From Chitinophaga jiangningensis (GTDB lineage: Bacteria > Bacteroidota > Bacteroidia > Chitinophagales > Chitinophagaceae): 64,000 nt of DNA. The notes beneath the pieces were generated by a model. The model searched no databases. It was not told the origin of the DNA and worked only from the letters and a program-made list of their open reading frames with translations. The DNA lies in the NCBI RefSeq assembly GCF_900142605.1, contig NZ_FRBL01000002.1:1-64000 (forward strand), read 5' to 3'. Below are positions 54,146 through 62,838 of this stretch, in pieces; the first letter of the stretch is position 1; every line of letters begins with the position of its first letter. The position numbers and the translations under genes are program-made.

Positions 54146-55225
54146 ATGAGAACCACTATTTATATGGCTGTAACGGCTGCTATTGGCCTTGGAATAATTA
54201 CTGCAATGTCCTGCAGCAAGTCAAAAAATGATGACATGAATATGAATGAAAAAAATATTGACTATCCCGCCGCCTATGTGGTGAATGGTCAAAGTAGCAG
54301 TATTTCTGTTATTAACCTTACCACCAATACAATTACAGACAGCATTGAGCTAATGGGTAGTGGAAATAATATGGTGATGTGGCCACACCATATATCATTA
54401 CATAATGCCGGCAATGTACTGCACCTGGCCCTTGGAGTGCCGGGTATGGATTTAAGTAAAGGACATTCTGGTAATATGTCCGGCATGAAAGGTAAGATAT
54501 TGGTGCTGGATGGCATTAAGGGTATTGTTCAGAAAAATCTGGAAGTACCAGTAGCCAATCATAACGCAGCCTTTTCTCCTGATGGCAAAGAAATATGGAC
54601 TTCGCAAATGGATATGGATGGAAAGGTATTAGTATATGATGCAGCAACCTATACTTTGAAAAATACCATTGCTGTTGGCATGGAACCGGCAGAGGTTACC
54701 TTTTCTGCCGATGGCTCCAAAGCGTATGTAGCCAATGGAGGGGATAATACCGTTTCAGTTATTAACCCTGCTACCAAAGCAGTAATTGCTGCCATTCCTG
54801 TTGGGGAAGATCCTGTAGGAGCCTGGGTAGGCTATGATGGGAAAATGTATGTTGACAATGAGAAAGGCAAAAGTATCAGCGTACTTGATGTTGCCACCAA
54901 TACCATTGTGCAGATTATTCCTTTGGGTTTTATGCCAGGTAGTACATCACATAACGCTGCCGCAAAAGAATTATGGGTTACAGATCCGGATAATGGTAAA
55001 GTACATTACTGGTCATGGGACAATAGTGTGAGCCAATGGATGCATGGTGGCGTTTTCAATACTGCCGAAGGCGCTCATGCAGTAGCTTTTACCAAAGACG
55101 GCAGCATAGCTTATGTAACTAATCAATTGGCGGCAAGCGTTTCAATTATCAAGGTGTCTGATCATTCCAAAATAAGAGATCTGGTCGTAGGCCAAAAGCC
55201 TAACGGCATTGTGATTAAACAATAA
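54146..55225 (+). CDS. YncE-like beta-propeller lipoprotein
   Basis: The 359-residue protein has a lipoprotein signal (ATIYMAVTAAIG to MSCSKSKND). The mature part has repeated propeller blades (YVVNGQSSSISVINLTTNTI, KAYVANGGDNTVSVINPATK, IAYVTNQLAASVSIIKVSDH) typical of the YVTN/YncE family. It binds ligand or partner proteins outside the membrane. Met/His-rich acidic start residues (DDMNMNEKN) may bind copper. It is in the copper operon. Confidence 0.87.
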   Translation: MRTTIYMAVTAAIGLGIITAMSCSKSKNDDMNMNEKNIDYPAAYVVNGQSSSISVINLTTNTITDSIELMGSGNNMVMWPHHISLHNAGNVLHLALGVPGMDLSKGHSGNMSGMKGKILVLDGIKGIVQKNLEVPVANHNAAFSPDGKEIWTSQMDMDGKVLVYDAATYTLKNTIAVGMEPAEVTFSADGSKAYVANGGDNTVSVINPATKAVIAAIPVGEDPVGAWVGYDGKMYVDNEKGKSISVLDVATNTIVQIIPLGFMPGSTSHNAAAKELWVTDPDNGKVHYWSWDNSVSQWMHGGVFNTAEGAHAVAFTKDGSIAYVTNQLAASVSIIKVSDHSKIRDLVVGQKPNGIVIKQ

Positions 55226-55236
55226 AAACAGCATAC

Positions 55237-57297
55237 ATGGAAAACCAGCATAACCATCACCAAGGTCACCATGAGCATACTGATCACGATCATGCTGCTA
55301 TATCAATGCCGGAACATACCCATCACAAGCAACAGGATCAGCATCATGACCATGATGAACATGCCGGACATAATACAGGAGATTTTCTAAAACGTTTCTG
55401 GCTGTGCCTGGCGCTTACCATTCCTGTTCTGCTGCTGTCACACATGATACAGCAGTGGATAGGGTTTAAACTATCTTTTGCAGGTGACAAATATGTGCTA
55501 CTTGTATTTAGCAGTTTCATTTATGGTTATGGTGGCTGGCCCTTCCTAATGGGACTGGTACGGGAACTAAAACACCGAAACCCCGGCATGATGACATTGG
55601 TAGCAGTAGCCATTACCACGGCCTATGTGTACAGCGTAGCCATAGTATTCGGATTAAAGGGGATGGACTTCTTTTGGGAGCTGGCCACCCTGATTGATAT
55701 TATGCTGCTTGGTCACTGGCTGGAAATGAAATCACAGATGGCTGCTTCCCGTGCGCTGGAATCACTGGTGGCATTATTGCCAGCCGTGGTGCATGTGGAG
55801 CGAAATGGTGAAACAAAAGACATTTCTTTACAGGAATTAAAGAATAGCAATGTAATTGTTGTAAAACCCGGTGAAAAAGTTCCTGCGGATGGTTTGATAC
55901 AGGAAGGCAGCTCTTATCTCAATGAAAGTATGCTTACGGGAGAGAGTGTACCGGTAAAGAAAGAGAAGGGGGCTAAAGTAATTGGCGGTTCCATAAATGG
56001 TGATGGCGTTTTAAAGATACAGGTTACCGGCGCTGGTAATGACAGCTACCTCAACAAAGTAATTAACATGGTACAGTCAGCCCAGGGCGCTAAATCCAAA
56101 ACGCAGAACCTGGCTGGCAAGGTAGCCATGTGGTTAACCATAGTATCCATCAGTGTAGGCGTTATTACTTTTATCACATGGTTGGGACGGGGGCGGGAGT
56201 TGTCTTTTGCGCTGGAACGGATGGTTACCGTCATGGTCACTTCCTGCCCGCACGCTTTGGGTGTGGCTATTCCGCTGGTAGTGGCTATATCTACCACCTT
56301 GTCTGCCATACATGGGCTACTCATTCGTAATCGGACTGCCTTTGAAAATGCGCGAAACCTCACCACCATTATTTTTGACAAAACAGGTACGCTCACCAAA
56401 GGCTCTCATGAAGTACAAAAAATCATTCCGTTGGATGGGCAGTTTTCTGCTGATGATATTCTTCAATATGCTGCGGCCATTCAGCAAAATTCAGAACACC
56501 ATATTGCCCACGGCGTAATGCGTAGGCTGAAAGAAAAGAACCTGGAACTATGGAAATCTACGGATTTCAATTATATGCAGGGCGTAGGTGTTACCGGTAT
56601 AGTGAATGGGAAAAGTGTTGTTGCGGCAGGGCCCAATTATTTTAAACAGGAAAACAGGGAGATGCCCGCCATACCGGAGGAAGTTGACCAGTCGGTAGAT
56701 ACGGTGAATTTTGTATTGATAGATAAGGAGCCGGTCGGTATTATTACACTGGCAGACAGTATAAGGGAAACCGCTGCGGAAGCAATTGCTGATCTAAAAT
56801 CGATGAACATTAAATCATTTCTTTTAACCGGTGACAATGAAAAAGTAGCGGCTGCTGTGGCCAAAAAGCTGAACATGGATGGTTATTTAGCCAATGTATT
56901 ACCCCATGAAAAACAAAGTAAAATAAAAGAGTTCCAGGATAAAGGTGAAATTGTTGCTATGACCGGTGATGGTGTGAATGATGCCCCGGCGTTGGCACAG
57001 GCAGATGTAGGCATTGCCATTGGCTCCGGTACAGATGTGGCAGCAGAAACCGCCGATATTATACTGGTGAACAGCGATCCCAAAGATGTGGTGCAAATGA
57101 TTGCCTTTGGCAAGGCAACTTATCGCAAAATGATTCAGAACTTACTATGGGCGGTGGGTTACAACGTAGTGGCTATCCCACTGGCAGCAGGCGTATTGTA
57201 TCCAACGTTCCTGTTAAGCCCGGCTATGGGTGCTATCTTAATGAGTGCCAGTACCATCGTAGTAGCCATCAACGCCAAATTATTAAAAGTAAAATAG
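55237..57297 (+). CDS. copB: Copper-transporting P-type ATPase, CPH type (CopB-like)
   Basis: The 686-residue ion pump has a His-rich N-terminus (residues 3-46, QHNHHQGHHEHTDHDH) in place of a heavy-metal-associated domain. It has eight membrane segments and the metal motif Cys337-Pro-His339 (TSCPHALG), typical of P1B-3 pumps that export Cu(II) or Cu(I). Phosphorylation is at Asp381 (DKTGTLT) and the hinge is GDGVNDAPALAQADVG. It should export copper from the cytoplasm. The gene is 12 bp after the propeller gene and ends the operon. Confidence 0.94.
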   Translation: MENQHNHHQGHHEHTDHDHAAISMPEHTHHKQQDQHHDHDEHAGHNTGDFLKRFWLCLALTIPVLLLSHMIQQWIGFKLSFAGDKYVLLVFSSFIYGYGGWPFLMGLVRELKHRNPGMMTLVAVAITTAYVYSVAIVFGLKGMDFFWELATLIDIMLLGHWLEMKSQMAASRALESLVALLPAVVHVERNGETKDISLQELKNSNVIVVKPGEKVPADGLIQEGSSYLNESMLTGESVPVKKEKGAKVIGGSINGDGVLKIQVTGAGNDSYLNKVINMVQSAQGAKSKTQNLAGKVAMWLTIVSISVGVITFITWLGRGRELSFALERMVTVMVTSCPHALGVAIPLVVAISTTLSAIHGLLIRNRTAFENARNLTTIIFDKTGTLTKGSHEVQKIIPLDGQFSADDILQYAAAIQQNSEHHIAHGVMRRLKEKNLELWKSTDFNYMQGVGVTGIVNGKSVVAAGPNYFKQENREMPAIPEEVDQSVDTVNFVLIDKEPVGIITLADSIRETAAEAIADLKSMNIKSFLLTGDNEKVAAAVAKKLNMDGYLANVLPHEKQSKIKEFQDKGEIVAMTGDGVNDAPALAQADVGIAIGSGTDVAAETADIILVNSDPKDVVQMIAFGKATYRKMIQNLLWAVGYNVVAIPLAAGVLYPTFLLSPAMGAILMSASTIVVAINAKLLKVK

Positions 57298-57325
57298 CTA
57301 TTAATCACTTAATGTGGGTTTCGTT

Positions 57326-57365
57326 ATAAATGATGGAGCCGGCAAATACCCACTCCATCATTTAT
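57326..57365. terminator. Bidirectional terminator between copper operon and conjugation genes
   Basis: ATAAATGATGGAG (57326-57338) pairs perfectly with CTCCATCATTTAT (57353-57365) across a 14-base loop, between convergent genes. Confidence 0.8.
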
Positions 57366-57664
57366 TCCCTACTCCCGATCTCCCGCAACGTAATAAGACT
57401 TGCCACATCAGGCTTAAAGGAGGGGTTAATCTTTATATACCCCCACTGCTTCAAATCTTTCATACAGTAATAGTAGATTCTTTCAGATCGGATTTTAGCT
57501 TGATCCCGTAGTTGTATTGAAAAAACCTGTACCGGATTAATACCACCCTGCTTACGGAAAAAATAAAGAATAGCCAACATCAAACTAATGTGCTTAGGGC
57601 TAAATTTCGGATCTTCACCTACTATATCCATAAAATCACCAACATAACTCTCAAAGCAAATCAT
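57362..57664 (-). CDS. Small winged-helix-like protein of conjugative element
   Basis: The 100-residue soluble protein begins MICFESYVGDFMDIVGEDP. The middle (HISLMLAILYFFRKQGGINP, ERIYYYCMKDLKQWGYIKIN) looks like a winged helix with recognition helix and wing. It overlaps the gene at 57661-58539 by 4 bp, so the two are translated together. DNA binding is inferred, and the exact family is not recognised. Confidence 0.65.
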   Translation of the reverse strand: MICFESYVGDFMDIVGEDPKFSPKHISLMLAILYFFRKQGGINPVQVFSIQLRDQAKIRSERIYYYCMKDLKQWGYIKINPSFKPDVASLITLREIGSRE

Positions 57665-58539
57665 CCCGTTGTCTGTTTATGCTGCTTTCTTGGGGCCTTT
57701 GGCTCACCATCCTTCTGTTTCTGACCTTTCTTTGTAGACTGCTGCTGTTTCTCCTTTTGATCTTTAGTTTGGTTATTCGTTTGCTTATTATCCTGCTGTT
57801 CCGTTTTCTGTTCTTTTTGCTGCTGTTCAAGCTGTCGCTGTTTTAACTTTTCACCTAACTCCTGACTGATATACCCTTTCTCAATCTGCTGATCCAAAGG
57901 AATCAGCTTTTTATCCAGGTCGTAAAGAATTAAACTACCAGAGCGGATAGCAGGGGTGACATACAATTCCTCCTGCTTCCCTTCTTTATTTAAAAACTTC
58001 TCCTTTTGAAAATTGCCACGTTCCAGCGATTCTTTCAATGAAGATTTGTATACAACGGAATATTCGTCAATTACCTTTCCTACATCGTAGCCGTAGGCTT
58101 TATCGAATCTTTCCGAATTGAAATTGCCGTTTTGCAATTTCTCCTTTGGCTTTATCCTTTCCCATGAATCACTTTTAGCATGGTGAACAGGTCTACCTTG
58201 CAGGAAGTTATATGCCATTTTATAAGTAAAATTATCCTTCACTTTCTGGCCTTCTTCCTCCTTTTTATGATTCAGGTAAAAGGTTTGTGACCGGGTTTCT
58301 CCGTTCTCACCTCTCTGAGCAGTCATGTCGAACTTATGAAGAAAATAATCACCAGTTGTAGCTGACTTCCTCAAGTGAAAAACAGTGTCACTATTTCCTT
58401 CATCATATTTTTTAGAATACGGATGCTCAATAGAGGGAAGCCCTTCCTGCATTTTCTTTATAAGAGTATCGTTATATGCTTCCTTCATGCCAATGAGCAT
58501 AAAGTGTTTTTGCGTTATATTAACTTCATTTCCTTCCAT
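57661..58539 (-). CDS. DUF3945-like protein of conjugative element, copy 2
   Basis: The 292-residue protein has the pattern AYNFLQGRPVHHAKSD, FDKAYGYDVGKVIDEY, KESLERGNFQKEKFLNKEGK and LILYDLDKKLIPLDQQI, which resembles DUF3945 proteins of Bacteroidota mobile elements. It ends with a long low-complexity tail rich in Gln, Lys, Thr and Pro (about residues 225-292). It is clearly paralogous to 58593-59423. Function is unknown; DUF3945 genes often lie beside topoisomerase, relaxase or DNA-processing genes. Confidence 0.7.
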   Translation of the reverse strand: MEGNEVNITQKHFMLIGMKEAYNDTLIKKMQEGLPSIEHPYSKKYDEGNSDTVFHLRKSATTGDYFLHKFDMTAQRGENGETRSQTFYLNHKKEEEGQKVKDNFTYKMAYNFLQGRPVHHAKSDSWERIKPKEKLQNGNFNSERFDKAYGYDVGKVIDEYSVVYKSSLKESLERGNFQKEKFLNKEGKQEELYVTPAIRSGSLILYDLDKKLIPLDQQIEKGYISQELGEKLKQRQLEQQQKEQKTEQQDNKQTNNQTKDQKEKQQQSTKKGQKQKDGEPKAPRKQHKQTTG

Positions 58540-58592
58540 AGAATAAACTTTTTACTGGTGACATTCGTAGGCTGAATATTGGCTTACACCTG

Positions 58593-59423
58593 TTATCTAA
58601 CCTTTCTAAGTAACTTTTTAATTGGCGCAAACTTCTCAATTATTGTCTGCTTAATAGACTTCCCTTTTCCAATATCAGTGCTTTGTACAACGTTCAATTT
58701 TAGATTTGTGGCTTCCTGCCTTTCTAGTTTTTTACCCAGTTTCTTACTAATTAATTCTTGATCAATCTGTTCCTTTATCGGCACCAGTTTTCTATTCTCA
58801 TCAAATAAATCTAGGCTACCAGATGTAATCGCTGGGGTAATGAAATAATCACGTTGTGTACCATCTCTAGTAATGAATTTTTGCTTTTCCAAATTTCCAG
58901 CTTGCAAGGATTCCAGAATGGATAGCTTATCATGAGGATTGAAAAAAGAATACTGGTCAAGCACCTTCCCCAAATCATAACCATAGCTTTGATCGAAAGC
59001 CTCGAAAAAGAAACCACGTTTATAGGATGGGCTTGGCACTTCCTGCTCCCAAATTTTATTATTAGGGAAGAATACCGACCTACATTGGAGAAAGTTATAT
59101 GCTTGTAAAAAGGTGGTATTATCTGGTTGATCACCGCGTTCGTAATTCCGATGATTAAAATAAAATGTATTCCCATGCTTAATGTTTGTCCCTGCTATAA
59201 TTGTTGACATATCCATCTTGGTTAGGAAGTAATTTTCCGTAGTAGTAGATCTTTTGACATGAAAAACAGCATTGGCGGCTCCATCAGGAAATGCCTTTAT
59301 GTATTCATGTTTGATTAAAGGCTCATACGCTTTCAATTTTTCAACCAAATCCGCTGTGAATGCCTCCTTTGCCCCAATTTTAATAAACTGATTTTTCACA
59401 AATTCCAACTGCCTTTCTTCCAT
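58593..59423 (-). CDS. DUF3945-like protein of conjugative element, copy 1
   Basis: The 276-residue paralogue of the preceding entry has matching blocks AYNFLQCRSVFFPNN, FDQSYGYDLGKVLDQY and LESLQAGNLEKQKF, then LDLFDENRKLVPIKEQI. It lacks the Gln-rich tail of its copy and ends in a basic segment (IEKFAPIKKLLRKVR). The two genes are 53 bp apart, and such duplication is common in conjugative-element accessory genes. Confidence 0.7.
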   Translation of the reverse strand: MEERQLEFVKNQFIKIGAKEAFTADLVEKLKAYEPLIKHEYIKAFPDGAANAVFHVKRSTTTENYFLTKMDMSTIIAGTNIKHGNTFYFNHRNYERGDQPDNTTFLQAYNFLQCRSVFFPNNKIWEQEVPSPSYKRGFFFEAFDQSYGYDLGKVLDQYSFFNPHDKLSILESLQAGNLEKQKFITRDGTQRDYFITPAITSGSLDLFDENRKLVPIKEQIDQELISKKLGKKLERQEATNLKLNVVQSTDIGKGKSIKQTIIEKFAPIKKLLRKVR

Positions 59424-59475
59424 ATATTATATTTAACCACTACAGTAATCAGCCACCACCAGGTTTAAAAGTAAA

Positions 59476-60354
59476 TTATTGAATGCCCGTCCCAGAGGTA
59501 CGTAAAAACGGAACGTCTGATATGAGGCTTCTAGCCCGTAATAAATACCGATGCCTGAGTTTCAGAATAAGGGTTCTACCACCATTCAATTCGCCAACCT
59601 GAATAAACAAATTCTGATTACGAGGGATGGTAAATGCCGGGAATACAATAACAACGCTGCCGGAACTATCACCATCTATGGTAGGATGCTTAGTAGAGAA
59701 TAATGGATTCAACACTTTTTCCTGAATGGCTGTTTTCTTTGCTTTCTTTCTATCCTTAACAATAAACTTTATATAGTCAGGTGTATAACTGATTTGAGAA
59801 CTGTTCCGAACGGTAAGTTTAAAAAACATAACATTCTCCCGCATGTTTATACTACCTAGTGAGAGGCTTACCTTTTGTTCAGAAGTTCGCTTACGCAAAA
59901 AACCTCGATGTTCCATTACCTGTAGGCTCGAATTTTCGTAGAACTCTTTATCATGCTCAAATCCTTTCAGCATTACTCCTTTGCCATCTTCTTCACCTTT
60001 ATAGAATCGCAAATTCAGCACCGAAGGTTCGTTAGCATACTTTAGCAGGAAAGAATACAAACGCCCATCTGCTGTAATTACCGACAGGTTTGTTTCAGGA
60101 AAATCTACTGCCGCAGCTTTCACCTGCAATACATTTTCGGCACCCTTTGCTTTCTGAGCGAGGATTGAACTACTGCCACGGTCAACACTTTTAATTTCGT
60201 ATGGAAAAATGAGATTGCTGGTCTGATTAAGGCTCACCCATAAAAAATAAGGATCAATTTTCTTTGCCCTCATTTCAGGATAGTCTGTTACTTGCCCGAT
60301 AGCAGTAACGAAAAAAATACAACTCACAATCCATGTAGCACAAAACCTTTTCAT
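59476..60354 (-). CDS. traN: Conjugative transposon protein TraN (DUF4138)
   Basis: The 292-residue protein has a signal peptide (ATWIVSCIFFVTAIGQ). LIFPYEIKSVDRGSSSILAQ, VKAAAVDFPETNLSVITADG and LRFYKG match the DUF4138/TraN family of Bacteroides-type elements (CTnDOT-like). TraN is an outer part of the mating bridge. It lies 21 bp after traM. The C-terminus (KLRHRYLLRARSLISD) is complete. Confidence 0.92.
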   Translation of the reverse strand: MKRFCATWIVSCIFFVTAIGQVTDYPEMRAKKIDPYFLWVSLNQTSNLIFPYEIKSVDRGSSSILAQKAKGAENVLQVKAAAVDFPETNLSVITADGRLYSFLLKYANEPSVLNLRFYKGEEDGKGVMLKGFEHDKEFYENSSLQVMEHRGFLRKRTSEQKVSLSLGSINMRENVMFFKLTVRNSSQISYTPDYIKFIVKDRKKAKKTAIQEKVLNPLFSTKHPTIDGDSSGSVVIVFPAFTIPRNQNLFIQVGELNGGRTLILKLRHRYLLRARSLISDVPFLRTSGTGIQ

Positions 60355-60375
60355 ATTCTCGTTTTTAATTGATTA

Positions 60376-61683
60376 TTACCGATTTTTCACGTTGTTATCC
60401 ACAAGAAGCACATCGTAACCACTGCGGATATTTACCTTTACCACTTTCAATTTTCTGCCAACTAAAGACTTTGCGGCCTGAATACCTGCACTGGCGGCCT
60501 GCGCACCAATACTAGGATCAAGACTGGCGATACTTAAACTTTGTATTGCCTGATCTGTAGTCTGCTTCGTAACTTCCGTTGCCATGTTTGCATTTACATC
60601 AACGCCCAGGATTCCATCCATGTCAAATACACTTAAATCAACAGGGAGAATATTGTTACCATATTGTATTGATGTTATGTTTATTACAAATCTGCCATCA
60701 GTCAACTTACCTTTACCCCAAACAAAGGCGTTTCGAGGTACAAGCACACCAGCAACATAAATATCCTCCAACAACCGCAGCTGAACTTTTGAACCATCCA
60801 TTACCTCTTTGGATTCCGCGATTACCGCCCGGACAGTATTCTGTTTCACATCACCGGCTTCATCGTCCAACGAATAGAACTTATTAGAAGTTCCCAATCG
60901 CGCCGCCCTTAATGAATCCAAAAAGGTGTTTCTCCTTCCGGTATCTGCTTCCAAAAGGGACACCACATCATTTCCGCGTAAAGGTTTGACGCTAAAAACC
61001 TGACTTCGATTGGATTCTGACATTTCCTGTAAACGATCTTTAACACGTCCGGGATGTTGTATATCTAATATTTTTTCAAGCACACCAGAAATCTGTTCCA
61101 TTTGTTTATCCGGTTTATCTTCACTCATTTCCTTCATCATAGCTTCCAATCTATCTACACCTTGCAAATCCACATTTCCCCGCGGAATTTCCGCGGTTGG
61201 CATAGGTGCTGGTTCTTTAGTCGCACTCCTTTCAAGTTCGCTGTTGATTGCGGCGATCTTCCGGTACACTTTTTCCTCGTTCTCATCTTTACCTGAAATT
61301 CCATAAAGGCTTTTCTTCTGCTGATCACCTCCCACATATCCGATTCCTGATGTGTCACCACTAAAAATATTCTCATATACTGATGGAGTGGCGTAATAGG
61401 GGTCTTTCTCCTTCAACGTGCGCAACTTCGCTGAATCTTTATCCGCCATCTCGTAGTACATCAATTTATTCCAGCTACTATCACCGGATGCCTTAGCCCC
61501 CGGCAAGTCCGTATTGATGCCATCCTTTTTGACAACTGTAACGATGCCCTTGCCTTTACCTCCAATCACACCGAAAGATGATAATAGGATAGTCAAAAAT
61601 GGAATCACCAAAACGGGCATTACCATCAAAAACTGCCGTTGTTTTCGCAGCTTTTCATTAACTGCACTTTCATCATTTTTCAT
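60376..61683 (-). CDS. traM: Conjugative transposon protein TraM
   Basis: The 435-residue protein has a single N-terminal membrane segment (FLMVMPVLVIPFLTILLSSF). A long linker (YYATPSVYENIFSG) follows, then a C-terminal VirB10-like beta region (RAVIAESKEVMDGSKVQLRL, DIYVAGVLVPRNAFVWGKGK). It matches Bacteroidota TraM, the VirB10-like scaffold of the mating channel. It is between traL-position and traN, as in CTnDOT. Confidence 0.93.
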   Translation of the reverse strand: MKNDESAVNEKLRKQRQFLMVMPVLVIPFLTILLSSFGVIGGKGKGIVTVVKKDGINTDLPGAKASGDSSWNKLMYYEMADKDSAKLRTLKEKDPYYATPSVYENIFSGDTSGIGYVGGDQQKKSLYGISGKDENEEKVYRKIAAINSELERSATKEPAPMPTAEIPRGNVDLQGVDRLEAMMKEMSEDKPDKQMEQISGVLEKILDIQHPGRVKDRLQEMSESNRSQVFSVKPLRGNDVVSLLEADTGRRNTFLDSLRAARLGTSNKFYSLDDEAGDVKQNTVRAVIAESKEVMDGSKVQLRLLEDIYVAGVLVPRNAFVWGKGKLTDGRFVINITSIQYGNNILPVDLSVFDMDGILGVDVNANMATEVTKQTTDQAIQSLSIASLDPSIGAQAASAGIQAAKSLVGRKLKVVKVNIRSGYDVLLVDNNVKNR

Positions 61684-61686
61684 AAA

Positions 61687-62151
61687 CTATTTTTTATTGT
61701 TATCTAATTCTTCCATTTGATAAAGGCTGTCTATAAGACCGGGCCTAGCAACCAGCAGACTATCATAAACTCCCATTCCGATTTTATCGCTTTTCAAACT
61801 ATCTAGGTATCTCCGAAATTGCTTCATTCTTTCAGTCACATATAGCGATGCTGGCGTGTTACTGTGATTGTCTGATGGCAAAACATTCTTGGGTATCAAT
61901 ATTGGCCGGATGCGAACATGGCTATCTGCGGATTTACCTGCGTTTATCAGCACCAAAGCGGTAACAGTTACATAGCTGAAAATAAATACCACCAATATCA
62001 CCTTTACCTTAAATGATGACCAGTTAGCCGCCTTCGCATTCAGCCAATCAGCCCATCTTCTTTGCAGATGTTCCGCCTTCCCGGAGAAACGTTGTGAAAG
62101 AGCCTCTACAACAGTAATACGATTTGACTTCCGTCTAAATAATTTCCACAT
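61687..62151 (-). CDS. TraL-position conjugation protein with one membrane segment
   Basis: From the ATG at 62151 the protein has 154 residues; a frame to 62208 would only add leader-like residues overlapping traK. A basic N-terminus precedes one membrane segment (VKVILVVFIFSYVTVTALVL), then a periplasmic tail. The position between traK and traM is that of TraL in CTnDOT-type operons, but sequence similarity to DUF3989 TraL is weak by eye, so identity is inferred from position and layout. It may be a divergent TraL. Confidence 0.6.
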   Translation of the reverse strand: MWKLFRRKSNRITVVEALSQRFSGKAEHLQRRWADWLNAKAANWSSFKVKVILVVFIFSYVTVTALVLINAGKSADSHVRIRPILIPKNVLPSDNHSNTPASLYVTERMKQFRRYLDSLKSDKIGMGVYDSLLVARPGLIDSLYQMEELDNNKK

Positions 62152-62162
62152 AAGAAAACAGT

Positions 62163-62780
62163 TTAACGTTCCGTAGTATTTATATCCCGATTTTCCAACG
62201 TAGACCATCTTTCTATTAAAAATCCATGTGAATTATTGTCACTACGACTGATATTTCGTATATACCCTTCGGTAGTAAGGCTTCTTATCACTATACTTGT
62301 TGCTCTTATGATTCGCTGGTGGGCATAGCACCTGAAATAATATGGGTACTGATCCACATTCACAGAAACACTATCTACTTCGATTTTCTGTGAAATATTT
62401 CCTGAGATCACATTGTTATAGTATCCGCTTTCCTTTAGATTTTCATACTGCCTTTTCGCAGAAGCATCAGCCATATATAAGGCACGGACGATATTGTTCT
62501 TAATGACAGTTTCATCGGGATCTAGTGTGAAGAAATAGTAGTGAAACATTTTGACATGATCCCGCGCTTCTACAGGGATATTGTCTTTCTTTTCACTGGC
62601 AAATGCTTCCAGTACTTTACCATTAGCCAGGACATAAATTCTATCCTGTGTTTTTGATGCCAGCAACATAGATTTATAAATGGTAAACGCTGACAAAGAA
62701 AAAGACAACAGCACTATAACAAGGGTGAAAATCCGCACATGCGCAAAGGCACCCTGAATACTTTTCATTTTTTGAAACAT
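62163..62780 (-). CDS. traK: Conjugative transposon protein TraK
   Basis: The 205-residue protein has one N-terminal membrane segment (IFTLVIVLLSFSLSAFTIY). MLLASKTQDRIYVLANGKVL and VKMFHYYFFTLDPDETVIKN match TraK, which has a VirB8-like role at the inner membrane. It is 58 bp after traJ and 11 bp before the TraL-position gene. The usual length is about 205 residues. Confidence 0.93.
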   Translation of the reverse strand: MFQKMKSIQGAFAHVRIFTLVIVLLSFSLSAFTIYKSMLLASKTQDRIYVLANGKVLEAFASEKKDNIPVEARDHVKMFHYYFFTLDPDETVIKNNIVRALYMADASAKRQYENLKESGYYNNVISGNISQKIEVDSVSVNVDQYPYYFRCYAHQRIIRATSIVIRSLTTEGYIRNISRSDNNSHGFLIERWSTLENRDINTTER

Positions 62781-62838
62781 ACACTTTCACTTTTCATTCA
62801 ACACATTGTTTCATCAATCACCCGCCACGCCTATTTAC

